A stretch of DNA of 64,000 nucleotides from Alphaproteobacteria bacterium (GTDB taxonomy: Bacteria; Pseudomonadota; Alphaproteobacteria; TMED109): contig JAJEGJ010000095.1 of the NCBI GenBank assembly GCA_022819905.1, positions 91,709 to 155,708 on the forward strand, in the 5' to 3' direction. The notes beneath the pieces are model-generated. The model made no database searches and was not told the origin of the DNA. It was given only the letters and a program-made list of their open reading frames with translations. A program made the translations under genes and the position numbers. Positions within the stretch are counted from its first letter, which is position 1. The number at the start of each line of letters is the position of its first letter. Positions 1-8,653 of the stretch are shown here, in pieces.

Positions 1-2
1 CG

Positions 3-563
3 GCGGCACCGGCAGCACCGGCAGAGTCCGCCGCCGGGGCGGCTCCGGTTCCGGCCGTGGCCCCCGGAACTGTGGCAGCCATTCCAGACCCGACTGCGCC
101 AGCGGTACCGGCAGCGCCGGCTCCCGAGGGCGCCGCACCGGCGGTGCCACCGGCCCCGGCTCCCGCCAGGCAGAGTGCCGGCAGCGCCAAGTTCCTGTGG
201 CCCGCCGAGGGGCAGATCGCCTCGCGCTTCGGGACGAAATCGGGAGGACTCAAGAACGATGGCATCAACATCGCCGCCCCGGCAGGGAGCCCGGTGCGCG
301 CCACGGCGGACGGGACGGTGGCGTACGCCGGGAATGAGCTTCAGGCCTACGGCAACCTGGTCCTCATCAAGCACGATGGAGGTTGGATGTCGGCGTACGC
401 ACACAATCAGGAACTGAAGGTCGCGCGTGGTGACCGGGTGCTGCAAGGTCAGACGATCGCGCAGGTAGGCCAGACCGGTAACGTGCCCAACCCGCAGGTG
501 CACTTTGAGCTACGGACCGGGCAGGGAAGGCCGGTCGACCCGCTCAAGCACCTTGGAAAGTAG
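3..563 (+). CDS. M23-family murein endopeptidase (C-terminal part, runs off window start)
   Basis: The reading frame is open from the first bases of the window, so the N-terminus lies outside. The visible first third is a low-complexity Ala/Pro linker. It is followed by a complete M23 (LytM/peptidase_M23) domain with G-x-K-x-x-G-L-K-N-D-G-I-N-I, then the AYAHNQ segment and the final VHFELR strand that supplies the H-x-H zinc ligand. Family members (NlpD/EnvC/LppB type) cleave or help cleave peptidoglycan cross-links in the periplasm. The first metal-binding His of the usual HxGxD motif reads N-D-G here, so this may be a degenerate activator of amidases, as in NlpD and EnvC, rather than an enzyme. 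It precedes a convergent DUF815 ATPase, a common alphaproteobacterial arrangement. Confidence 0.85.
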   Translation, partial: AAPAAPAESAAGAAPVPAVAPGTVAAIPDPTAPAVPAAPAPEGAAPAVPPAPAPARQSAGSAKFLWPAEGQIASRFGTKSGGLKNDGINIAAPAGSPVRATADGTVAYAGNELQAYGNLVLIKHDGGWMSAYAHNQELKVARGDRVLQGQTIAQVGQTGNVPNPQVHFELRTGQGRPVDPLKHLGK

Positions 564-568
564 CGGGA

Positions 569-1429
569 TCAGGGCAGCGCGATTTTCAGCTGTCCTGCCC
601 GGTCCTGAATGAACTGCCAGGCGACCCGACCGGAACGGGCACCGCGGGTGACAGACCACTCCAGCGCCGCACGGCGCAGCGAATCGTCCGTGGGCAGTCC
701 GTAGTAGGCGGCGTAGCCCAGGACGATCTCGAGGTAATCGTCCTGGGAACAGGAATGAAACCCGAGCCACAAGCCGAACCGGTCGCTCATGGAGACCTTT
801 TCCTCGACCGCTTCCGAGGGGCTGATTGAGGTCGAGCGCTCGTTTTCGATCATCGACCGGGCCATCAGGTGGCGCCGGTTGGATGTAGCGTAGAACAAGG
901 TGTTCGCGGGGCGGCCTTCCACGCCTCCCTCCAGCATGGCTTTCAGCGATCGATACGAAGCATCGCTCGCTTCGAACGACAGGTCGTCGCAGAACAGTAC
1001 GTAGCGTTCGGGCCTGGGGCGCAAGGCTTGAAGAAGTGCGGGAAGCGTTTCAATGTCCTCGCGTGCGATCTCGACCAGCCGCAGCGGATCCCGGGCCCGG
1101 TCGGCGTTCACCGCGGCGTGCACGGCCTTGACCAGTGAACTCTTGCCGGTTCCACGGGCACCCCACAGCAGGGCATTGTTCGCCGGGAACCCGTCCGCGA
1201 ATCGGCGGGTATTCTCGAGGAGGATGGAGCGGGCGCGGTCGATCCCGCGAAGCAGTTCAAGGGGAATCCGGTTCACGTCCGGAACCGGTCGAAGGCACTG
1301 CGCCTTCCCGTCCCAAAGGAACGCATCGTGGTCGGTATCGGGTACCGCCGCTTCCGGGGGCGGCGCCAGGCGCTCCAGCGCATCGGCCACCCTTTGCAGG
1401 AGCCCGTCCTGAGATTCTGCGTTGTTCAA
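569..1429 (-). CDS. DUF815-family AAA-type ATPase
   Basis: A soluble P-loop ATPase of the DUF815 family whose cellular function is unknown. The Walker A motif is GARGTGKSSLVKA and the Walker B-like strand is YVLFCDDLSFE. They are followed by the sensor-like stretch LFYATSNRRHL and the family-typical SMSDRFGLWLGFH and SVTRGARSGRVAWQF segments. The frame stays open to 1624, but residues before TLNNAESQDG look like translated promoter DNA. A TTG at 1429 gives 286 aa, near the family norm, with GGAA about 8 bases upstream. GTG at 1465 is an alternative. It is convergent with the M23 gene (5 bp gap) and divergent from yajC. Confidence 0.85.
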   Translation of the reverse strand: MNNAESQDGLLQRVADALERLAPPPEAAVPDTDHDAFLWDGKAQCLRPVPDVNRIPLELLRGIDRARSILLENTRRFADGFPANNALLWGARGTGKSSLVKAVHAAVNADRARDPLRLVEIAREDIETLPALLQALRPRPERYVLFCDDLSFEASDASYRSLKAMLEGGVEGRPANTLFYATSNRRHLMARSMIENERSTSISPSEAVEEKVSMSDRFGLWLGFHSCSQDDYLEIVLGYAAYYGLPTDDSLRRAALEWSVTRGARSGRVAWQFIQDRAGQLKIALP

Positions 1430-1581
1430 TGTGCGTGTTCCGGGATTTCGGCCCGCTACGAACACCGCGGCCCCGACCGAGCGCGGGGGTAGGGCAGCGA
1501 AACGTCGTTTGCAACGACCCAGGGCCGAGTCGGGGCACGAGCATAACCCAATGCCGGGACGCGGGCTCTCGCTGGAACCGG

Positions 1582-1611
1582 TTGCGGCGGTGCAGGCCGC
1601 GCCTGTATAGT
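1582..1611 (+). promoter_or_regulatory. Candidate sigma70 promoter for yajC-secD-secF
   Basis: TTGCGG (1582-1587) and TATAGT (1606-1611) are separated by 18 bases. They sit about 30 bases before the yajC start in the gap between divergent genes. The -10 is preceded by TG, although not at the exact extended -10 spacing. No experimental support. Confidence 0.4.
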
Positions 1612-1640
1612 CTGCGCCTTCCATTTAGGAGTGGTCGCAA

Positions 1641-1997
1641 ATGCTCATCGCGCCGGCGTTTGCCCAAGGCGCGTCCGCTGACGGCGGAAGCTCCTTCTTG
1701 ATCCAGCTGTTGCCGCTGGTCCTGATCTTCGCCGTCTTCTATTTCTTGCTGATCCGGCCGCAGCAGAAGCGCCTGAAGGAGCACAAGGCCATGGTTGCCG
1801 CCGTCAAGCGAGGAGACCAGGTCGTGACGGCGGGTGGAGTCAAGGGGCGCGTGACCTACATCGACGACGACCAGACCATTTCCGTCGAGATCGCGCCAGA
1901 CATCACCGTGAAGGTGGTGCGGGATACGCTGTCCCAGGTAGTACCGAAAGGCGGCTCTTCCGCGTCCGGCCAAAACCAGTCACCAGCCAAGTCTTGA
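1641..1997 (+). CDS. yajC: YajC, accessory subunit of the Sec translocase
   Basis: A 118-residue single-span inner-membrane protein that joins SecD and SecF in the holotranslocon. The transmembrane helix lies at roughly residues 20-40 (IQLLPLVLIFAVFYFLLIRP). It is followed by the family hallmark RPQQKRLKEH and the small domain with GDQVVTAGGVKGRV. The start is supported by AGGAG about 10 bases upstream. It is the first gene of the yajC-secD-secF unit, about 34 bases before secD. Confidence 0.97.
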   Translation: MLIAPAFAQGASADGGSSFLIQLLPLVLIFAVFYFLLIRPQQKRLKEHKAMVAAVKRGDQVVTAGGVKGRVTYIDDDQTISVEIAPDITVKVVRDTLSQVVPKGGSSASGQNQSPAKS

Positions 1998-2031
1998 GCG
2001 GTATGCGCCGCCAGTCACGAGGAATCCCGGC

Positions 2032-3588
2032 GTGATTCACGTACCGCGCTGGCAGATTGCCGTCGCCGTCATCGCCGTGGTCTTCGCCGTTGTGTATTCG
2101 GCTCCTAACTTTCTTCCCTCGTCGGTTTCCTGGCTGCCGGGCGATCCTGTCCGTCTTGGATTGGACCTGCAGGGAGGATCACATCTTCTCCTCAGGGTCG
2201 ATTCGGACGTGGTGCTGGAGGAGCGGCTCGAATCCGTGCTGGACGAGATCCGGACCCGGTACCGGGCTGCCGGGATCGGGTACACGGACATTGGCGTCAG
2301 GCAGCTGACCGGAGGGCTGACGCTGACGGATCCGGCGCAGGGGGAACAAGCGCAGGAACTGGCCGAGGAGGCCGACGAAACGCTGGAGATCGACGTCGAA
2401 AGCAGCGGCCGGATGACGTTCCGACTTGATTCCGCCGCAGAAAAGGAACTGCGCATCTCCGCGCTGTCGCAGTCGCAGGAGGTGATCCGCCGCCGGATCG
2501 ACGAGACGGGCACCAACGAGCCCACGATTCAACGCCAGGGCGACGACCGCATTCTTGTGCAGCTTCCGGGTGTCGATGACCCCGAACGAATCAAGCGTCT
2601 TCTGGGCCAGACCGCCAAGATGAACTTCCGCATGGTCGACGAGACCGCCTCGATCCCGGAGGCGCTGGCGGGGCGCGTGCCGCCCGGATCCGAGCTCCTG
2701 TATGAGGATGACGGGTCGGAGCAGGGCGTCCCGATCGTGGTTCGACGCCGCGTCGGCGTGAGCGGTGACAATCTGGTCGGCGCGGCGCCGGTAATTGACC
2801 AGAACAACCAGCCGGTCGTGAGCCTTCGGTTTGACGCCGCCGGTGCCCGACGTTTCGGTGACTTGACCACGGAGAACGTCGGCCGCCGCTTTGCGATCGT
2901 GCTTGATGGACGCGTCATCAGCGCTCCCGTCATTCGCGAGCCGATTCCTGGCGGCAGTGGGCAGATCTCAGGCAACTTCACGTTTGAGACTGCCAGTGAC
3001 TTGGCCCTACTGCTGAGGGCCGGTGCGCTGCCGGCACCGCTGGTGATCCTGGAAGAGCGCACGGTCGGCCCGAGTCTCGGCCGCGATTCGATCGCCGCGG
3101 GAACCTTGGCCGGTCAGGTCGCGCTGTTGCTGGTGATCATCTACATGGTCGCGGTCTACGGTTTGTTCGGCGTGGCTGCCGACATTGCGCTGGCGGTGAA
3201 CATCGCCCTCCTTCTCGGAATTCTGTCGGCGCTCGGAGCGACCCTGACATTGCCGGGCATCGCCGGAATCGCGCTGACGATCGGGATGGCGGTGGACGCG
3301 AACGTGCTGATCTTCGAGCGCATCCGCGAGGAGACGCGGCGGGGACGATCACCGGTGTCCGCAATCGATACCGGTTACCGTCAGGCACTGCGTGCCATCA
3401 TCGATGCGAACGTCACGACGCTGATTGCCGCGCTCGTGCTGTTCCAGATGGGTTCAGGGCCGATTCGCGGGTTCGCGGTCACGCTTGCGGTGGGTGTATT
3501 CACGACCATGTTCTGCTCGTTGATCATCAGTCGACTGCTGGTGCTGGCGTGGCTCAGCCGTACCCGTCCCCAGGTCCTGAAGGTTTGA
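2032..3588 (+). CDS. secD: Protein translocase subunit SecD
   Basis: A 518-aa inner-membrane protein of the RND superfamily that uses the proton motive force to help pull exported proteins across the membrane. One N-terminal helix precedes the motif LGLDLQGGSHLLL. The large periplasmic P1 domain follows, and then five further helices. The last part holds GIALTIGMAVDANVLIFERI and the conserved DANVTTLIAA segment. Length is typical for alphaproteobacterial SecD. The start is GTG at 2032. secF follows after 13 bases, so the two are almost certainly co-transcribed and assemble with YajC. Confidence 0.98.
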   Translation: MIHVPRWQIAVAVIAVVFAVVYSAPNFLPSSVSWLPGDPVRLGLDLQGGSHLLLRVDSDVVLEERLESVLDEIRTRYRAAGIGYTDIGVRQLTGGLTLTDPAQGEQAQELAEEADETLEIDVESSGRMTFRLDSAAEKELRISALSQSQEVIRRRIDETGTNEPTIQRQGDDRILVQLPGVDDPERIKRLLGQTAKMNFRMVDETASIPEALAGRVPPGSELLYEDDGSEQGVPIVVRRRVGVSGDNLVGAAPVIDQNNQPVVSLRFDAAGARRFGDLTTENVGRRFAIVLDGRVISAPVIREPIPGGSGQISGNFTFETASDLALLLRAGALPAPLVILEERTVGPSLGRDSIAAGTLAGQVALLLVIIYMVAVYGLFGVAADIALAVNIALLLGILSALGATLTLPGIAGIALTIGMAVDANVLIFERIREETRRGRSPVSAIDTGYRQALRAIIDANVTTLIAALVLFQMGSGPIRGFAVTLAVGVFTTMFCSLIISRLLVLAWLSRTRPQVLKV

Positions 3589-3601
3589 GAGGAACGCGAC
3601 G

Positions 3602-4546
3602 ATGCGGCTCAGGCTGATTCCCGACGACACCACACTGCAGATCATCCCGCTGCGCCGGCACGCGATGATCGGGTCGGTCGTGGCCATCGTGGCGTCTGCC
3701 GTGCTGTACGTGGCCATCGGGCTCAACTTCGGGATCGATTTCCGCGGCGGGATCCTGATCGAAGTCCGGATTCCGGAAGTACCGCAGGTCACCGAGGTGC
3801 GGGGCGCATTCGAAGGGGCCGGTCTCGGCGAGGTCGCCATCCAGGAGTTCGGCGAGGAGACCGACTTTCTGGTGCGGATCGAACGGCAGCCCGGCGGGGA
3901 CGAGGCACAGCAGGCCGCGGTCGAGACAGCCCGGTCGCATCTGGCAGCCGCATTCGGCGATGTCGTCGAGTATCGAAGGGTGGAGTTTGTCGGCCCGACT
4001 GTCAGCCAGGACCTCCTCCGCGGCGGCGCCATCGCGGTGCTGCTCGCCGTCGTGGCAATGCTCCTTTACATCATGTTCCGGTTCGAGATGGCGTTCGCGT
4101 GGGGAGCGGTCGTGGCGCTGGTCCACGACGTGATTCTCACGATCGGCGTGTTTTCGATCACCGGACTCGAATTCAACGTGGCCACGGTGGCGGCGCTGCT
4201 CCTCATCGTCGGCTACTCGATGAACGACACGGTCGTTGTCTATGACCGTGTTCGGGAAAACCTGAGGAAGTACAAGAAGACCAGCCTTGATTTGGTGCTC
4301 AACCGGAGCATCAACGAGACCCTCTCGCGTACGGTCAACACCACGGTGACGACGATAATGGCCCTGGGGGCGCTGATTCTGCTCGGCGGACCCGTGGTTC
4401 AGGACTTCAGTTTTGCCATGATCTGGGGGATCACTGTCGGCACCTATTCGTCCATTTTCCTCGCCGCACCGCTCCTGTTGACGTTCGGGGTGCGCCGGGG
4501 TGCGGAAACCCCGGGGCCGAAGGCTGAAGGTGAGAGGGCCGCCTGA
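3602..4546 (+). CDS. secF: Protein translocase subunit SecF
   Basis: A 314-aa partner of SecD with the same RND fold. The first helix is followed by LNFGIDFRGG, the SecF counterpart of the SecD signature. Further on are VGYSMNDTVVVYDRVREN and TVNTTVTTIMALGAL in the transmembrane half. Its 3' end overlaps the next gene by 47 bases, which implies tight coupling. The last residues (from about RRGAETPG) form a short hydrophilic tail in the overlap. Confidence 0.98.
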   Translation: MRLRLIPDDTTLQIIPLRRHAMIGSVVAIVASAVLYVAIGLNFGIDFRGGILIEVRIPEVPQVTEVRGAFEGAGLGEVAIQEFGEETDFLVRIERQPGGDEAQQAAVETARSHLAAAFGDVVEYRRVEFVGPTVSQDLLRGGAIAVLLAVVAMLLYIMFRFEMAFAWGAVVALVHDVILTIGVFSITGLEFNVATVAALLLIVGYSMNDTVVVYDRVRENLRKYKKTSLDLVLNRSINETLSRTVNTTVTTIMALGALILLGGPVVQDFSFAMIWGITVGTYSSIFLAAPLLLTFGVRRGAETPGPKAEGERAA

Positions 4547-4934
4547 GGGAGACGGGGCGCTCGTCCGGGTAGACGGCTACGGACCCGCCGGGTTCACGAT
4601 ATCGGGACGTCGGCATCAGGGACCCATCATTCTGCGCGCGGACGATGTGGTTGCCTGGGCAGGCTTCGCCGAGTCCGGACTGGAGGCGGCGGCGGCCCGC
4701 GACCTGCTCGCCGATTTCCAGCCGCCGGGAATCGTTCTGGTCGGAACGGGCCAACGAAGGGTCGTTCCTGATTCGTCGTTCCTCGCGTGGTTTCGGGCAC
4801 GCGGCTTCGAGCCCGACCTGATGGCCACCGGCGCCGCGTGTCGAACATGGAATGTGCTGGCCATGGAGGGCCGGGAGGTGATCGCCGGGCTCATCCCGTC
4901 AGGATGGGGCCCCGGGCAGGAAACGGAAGCGTGA
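4500..4934 (+). CDS. Mth938-like (DUF498) domain protein
   Basis: A 144-aa protein of the Mth938/DUF498 fold, related to human AAMDC and NDUFAF3. No enzymatic role is established in bacteria. Family features are YGPAGFTISGRRHQGPI near residues 27-43, the central ILVGTG-like strand (IVLVGTGQRR) and the end segment with NVLAMEGREVIAGLIPSG. A GTG at 4500 gives a 47-base overlap with secF, and no better internal start is evident. Its place right after secF is conserved across alphaproteobacteria, so a link to membrane-protein biogenesis is reasonable but unproven. Confidence 0.88.
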   Translation: MRKPRGRRLKVRGPPEGDGALVRVDGYGPAGFTISGRRHQGPIILRADDVVAWAGFAESGLEAAAARDLLADFQPPGIVLVGTGQRRVVPDSSFLAWFRARGFEPDLMATGAACRTWNVLAMEGREVIAGLIPSGWGPGQETEA

Positions 4935-5008
4935 GCCCGGCACTGGGTCTGGCTGCACCGCCAAACGGACCTGTCTTCACAGGCCATTGCGCGGCCGGGC
5001 CGCAGATT

Positions 5009-7921
5009 TCAGGCGGGCTTGAGCTTGGCCCGGAGAAACTGGCCCGTGTAGCTCTCCGGCGCCCCCATCACGGTTTCCGGCGATCCCTGCGCGACCACCT
5101 GGCCACCGCCGGCGCCGCCTTCCGGTCCCAGGTCGATGATCCAGTCCGCTTGCTTGATCACGTCGAGGTGGTGTTCGATCACGAGGACCGTGTTGCCCTG
5201 GTCGACCAGGGCGTGCAGGACCTGGAGCAACGACCGGACGTCTTCGAAATGAAGGCCCGTGGTGGGCTCGTCCAGCAGATAGAGAGTCCGGCCAGTCGCA
5301 CGCCTTGAGAGTTCCTTCGACAACTTGACCCGTTGGGCTTCGCCGCCCGAAAGCGTGGTCGCGCGCTGGCCGAGACGGACGTAGCCGAGACCGACCCGCC
5401 GCAGGGTTTCAAGCTTGTCCCGGATGGTCGGAATCGCGGCGAAGAACTGGGCGGCTGACGTGACGTCCATGTCGAGTACGTCGGCGATGGACCGGTCCCG
5501 GTAGCGGATCTCGAGCGTTTCCCGGTTGTATCGCCGGCCCTTGCATGCGTCGCAGGTGACATAGACCGGCGCCAGGAAGTGCATCTCGATCTTGAGCACC
5601 CCGTCACCTTGACAGGCCTCGCAACGACCGCCCTTGACGTTGAACGAGAAACGGCCCGGTCGGTACCCGCGTGCGCGCGCTTCAGGCAATTGGGTGAACC
5701 AGTCCCGAATAGGCCCGAACGCGCCCGTGTATGTGGCCGGATTCGAGCGCGGGGTTCGCCCGATTGGTGACTGGTCAATGTCGATGACCTTGTCGAACAG
5801 CCATGAACCCCGAATGCGGTCGTCCTGACGATCCGGATGGGCGAGGGAAGCGCGGAGGAGCGGATGCAACGTGTCGAGGACCAGGCTCGACTTGCCGCTG
5901 CCCGAAACCCCGGTCACGCAGATGAGGAGCCCTGCAGGGACATCGACTTCGACGTTCCGGAGATTGTTGGTGTTGATGCCGTGGAGGCTGAGCGTTCGCT
6001 CCGGCACCGGCCGACGGCGGGTTTCGGGTACGGGAATCGTGCGGTCGCCATTGAGGTACTGACCGGTCAGGCTGCCCTCGTGCGCCTTCAGGTCTTGGGG
6101 AGTTCCGGTGGCGACGATGTGCCCGCCCGTTTCTCCGGCGCCGGGTCCCATGTCCACCACGAAGTCGGCTGCCATTATGGAATCCTCGTCATGCTCCACG
6201 ACCAGCACCGTATTGCCGAGGTCCCGAAGGTTCTTGAGCGTCTCGAGCAAGCGCGCGTTGTCTTTCTGATGAAGCCCGATCGAGGGTTCATCCAGGACGT
6301 AGAGCACGCCCGTCAGACCTGACCCGATCTGGGACGCAAGCCGGATCCGCTGGCTTTCGCCGCCCGAAAGCGTGGCCGAGCCCCGCGCCAGGGTCAGGTA
6401 TTCGAGGCCGACATCCATGAGGAACCCGAGCCGAAGGGACAATTCCCGGAGGGTGCGTTCGGCGATGGTCCGGCTTTGCGCATCGAGCGTGGCCGGAAGT
6501 TCGTCGTCTACCCAGGTCTTGGCATCGGCGATTGTCATTTCGGAGACGGTGCCGATGTGCCGCTCACCGATGCGAACGGCCAGCGCCTCCGTCCGGAGGC
6601 GATGGCCCTGGCAGGCGTGGCATCGGACCTTGGCGCGGTAGCTGCCCAATTGTTCGCGTACCGACGGCTCCGAAGCTTCCTGCCAGCGCTTTTCGAGCGA
6701 CGGAACTACCCCTGGAAATGGGCGGGTCAGCGTGCGGGCCGTATCCGTGTCTCCGTACTGTATGGCCACGTCGGTTGTCCCGGACCCGTGAAGTATGGTC
6801 TCCCGCACGGACTTGGGCAGGCGGCTCCATGGCTTGTCCAGCGAAAATCCGAAATGACGCGCCATCCCCTCAAGGGCTTGCAGGTAGTACCCCGACGGCG
6901 GCACTTCCCAGGGCTCGATGGCACCGGCTCGCAGCGTCAGCTTCGGGTTGGGGATGATGAGGTCAGGATCGAAGAACTCGACGACGCCGATCCCGCCGCA
7001 TCGATTGCACCACCCGGATGGACTGTTGAACGAGAACAGCCGTGGCTCAATCTCATCGATGGTGAAGCCGGAGACGGGGCAGGCAAATCGAGCCGAGAAG
7101 GTCACGCGTTCGGATGAATCTGCATCTTCGGTAATCAGCAGGCCGTCGGACAGCCGAAGCGCGGTCTCGGTGCTGTCCGCAAGACGCGATTCAAGGCCCT
7201 CCCGGATCACGATGCGGTCCACCACCACTTCGATGTCGTGGTTGCGGTGGCGATCGAGCGTCGGTGGGTCGTCCGTCTCGTACAGCATCCCGTCGACCTT
7301 GACTCGTTGGAACCCCTGCCGCAGGAGGTCTTCCAGGTCCTTTCTGAACTCGCCTTTGCGGTTTCGCACCACGGGACTGAGTAGGAGGAGTCGCGTTCCC
7401 GGCGGCTGCGCCATCATGGCGTCCACCATTTGCGTAACCGTCTGGCTCGTGATGGGCAAACCGGTCGCCGGGGAATAAGGTACTCCGACCCGGGCAAACA
7501 AGAGTCGCAGGTAGTCCTGAATCTCGGTGACCGTTCCGACGGTTGAGCGGGGATTGTGCGAAACGTTCTTTTGGTCAACCGCGATGGCGGGGGACAGACC
7601 CTCGATCAGGTCGACGTCCGGCTTCTCAACCATCTCGAGAAACTGCCTGGCGTAGGCGGACAGGCTCTCGACGTAGCGGCGCTGCCCTTCAGCGTAGACC
7701 GTGTCGAACGCCAACGACGACTTCCCCGAACCGGATAGTCCAGTAATGACAACGAGGCGCCCCCGCGGGATCGTCACGTCGATGGACTTCAGGTTGTGCG
7801 TGCGGGCACCTCGGATGGCGAGCATGCCGCTTGAACGGTCGGCGGCTTCCGCGGGATCCTGAGGCGCGGACGCTGACTTGAACCTGCCCGATAAAGGCGG
7901 TTGGATCTTGTGTACGGCCAT
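5009..7921 (-). CDS. uvrA: Excinuclease ABC subunit A (UvrA)
   Basis: A 970-aa DNA-damage sensor of nucleotide excision repair that loads UvrB at lesions. There are two ABC ATPase modules. The first has Walker [15 protein letters not shown] near residue 60 and signature [12 protein letters not shown]. The second has Walker [15 protein letters not shown] near residue 660 and signature [15 protein letters not shown]. The zinc modules are visible as C-N-R-C-G-G-I-G and as paired C-E-A-C / C-D-A-C knuckles. Length is normal and the gene is intact. It is divergent from ssb, a classical proteobacterial pairing often under SOS control. Confidence 0.98.
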   Translation of the reverse strand: MAVHKIQPPLSGRFKSASAPQDPAEAADRSSGMLAIRGARTHNLKSIDVTIPRGRLVVITGLSGSGKSSLAFDTVYAEGQRRYVESLSAYARQFLEMVEKPDVDLIEGLSPAIAVDQKNVSHNPRSTVGTVTEIQDYLRLLFARVGVPYSPATGLPITSQTVTQMVDAMMAQPPGTRLLLLSPVVRNRKGEFRKDLEDLLRQGFQRVKVDGMLYETDDPPTLDRHRNHDIEVVVDRIVIREGLESRLADSTETALRLSDGLLITEDADSSERVTFSARFACPVSGFTIDEIEPRLFSFNSPSGWCNRCGGIGVVEFFDPDLIIPNPKLTLRAGAIEPWEVPPSGYYLQALEGMARHFGFSLDKPWSRLPKSVRETILHGSGTTDVAIQYGDTDTARTLTRPFPGVVPSLEKRWQEASEPSVREQLGSYRAKVRCHACQGHRLRTEALAVRIGERHIGTVSEMTIADAKTWVDDELPATLDAQSRTIAERTLRELSLRLGFLMDVGLEYLTLARGSATLSGGESQRIRLASQIGSGLTGVLYVLDEPSIGLHQKDNARLLETLKNLRDLGNTVLVVEHDEDSIMAADFVVDMGPGAGETGGHIVATGTPQDLKAHEGSLTGQYLNGDRTIPVPETRRRPVPERTLSLHGINTNNLRNVEVDVPAGLLICVTGVSGSGKSSLVLDTLHPLLRASLAHPDRQDDRIRGSWLFDKVIDIDQSPIGRTPRSNPATYTGAFGPIRDWFTQLPEARARGYRPGRFSFNVKGGRCEACQGDGVLKIEMHFLAPVYVTCDACKGRRYNRETLEIRYRDRSIADVLDMDVTSAAQFFAAIPTIRDKLETLRRVGLGYVRLGQRATTLSGGEAQRVKLSKELSRRATGRTLYLLDEPTTGLHFEDVRSLLQVLHALVDQGNTVLVIEHHLDVIKQADWIIDLGPEGGAGGGQVVAQGSPETVMGAPESYTGQFLRAKLKPA

Positions 7922-8030
7922 CGGTACATCCGTTCCGGAAGCGAAACTATTCTAGTCGCCGGAACGGCACGCAACTGCCCGTGCCAGTACCGCCATATGG
8001 CCGCAAATGCGGAACGGCGCGGCCGAATCG

Positions 8031-8049
8031 TGTATATTTTCCGAATACA
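8031..8049. promoter_or_regulatory. Palindrome in the uvrA-ssb divergent promoter region
   Basis: TGTAT at 8031-8035 is repeated as ATACA at 8045-8049 around a 9-base A/T-rich centre. It lies about 70 bases before ssb and 110 before uvrA. It overlaps TATATT, which could be a -10 element for ssb. It does not match the usual alphaproteobacterial LexA box (GTTC-N7-GTTC). No clear copy of that box was found nearby, only the near match GAAC-N7-AACT at 7963-7977. Calling it an operator is an inference. Confidence 0.25.
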
Positions 8050-8118
8050 TGGTACTGCAGAGTACGCAGACTTCCTTATCGAGATAAAGAGTGCTGAATT
8101 GAATCAAGGAAACGATTT

Positions 8119-8586
8119 ATGGTGATGAGTGTTAACAAGGTAATCCTATTGGGGAATGTTGGGCGTGATCCTGAAATCCGCGAGCTTCCGAACGGTGGAC
8201 GCGTGGCCAATTTTTCGATCGCCACGGAAGAGCGCTGGCGTGACAAGCAGACTGGTGAGCAGCGCGAGCGAACCGAGTGGCACCGGATAGTGGTGTTCAA
8301 TCCGATGCTGATCGATATTGTCGATGACCGCGTCTTCAAGGGAACCCGCGTGTACATCGAGGGACAGCTCCAAACCCGCCGCTGGCAAGATCCTTCGGGT
8401 TACGACCGGTTCACCACGGAGATTGCGCTGCAGCGTTTTGGCAGCCGCATCATCGTGCTGAACGACCGTCGCTACGACGACAGCCATGACGATTCGGCGG
8501 CGACAAGGGGTCGGGGAACGTACCCATCCCGGACGCAGGCCGAACATTCACACGACGCTGATTTCGACGAAGAAGTGCCGTTCTAG
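8119..8586 (+). CDS. ssb: Single-stranded DNA-binding protein
   Basis: A 155-aa SSB that coats single-stranded DNA in replication, repair and recombination. The N-terminal OB fold (about 1-115) shows NKVILLGNVGRDPEIR and the segment with RTEWHRIVVF. A disordered linker follows and ends in the acidic tip DFDEEVPF, the partner-docking sequence equivalent to DDDIPF. AAGGA lies 8 bases before the first ATG. A second ATG two codons downstream could also serve. It is divergent from uvrA and followed by gyrA in the same direction. Confidence 0.97.
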   Translation: MVMSVNKVILLGNVGRDPEIRELPNGGRVANFSIATEERWRDKQTGEQRERTEWHRIVVFNPMLIDIVDDRVFKGTRVYIEGQLQTRRWQDPSGYDRFTTEIALQRFGSRIIVLNDRRYDDSHDDSAATRGRGTYPSRTQAEHSHDADFDEEVPF

Positions 8587-8653
8587 GTGCTGTGTTGGCG
8601 GCCCACGATCCGAGCCGCCCCCGCCTGTTCCCGTCACTCGCAGCTGCTGAAAT

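Noticed and set aside
8031..8049. E. coli-type LexA box (CTG-N10-CAG).
   Set aside because: The arms read TGTAT/ATACA without the CTG/CAG ends, and alphaproteobacteria use a different consensus.
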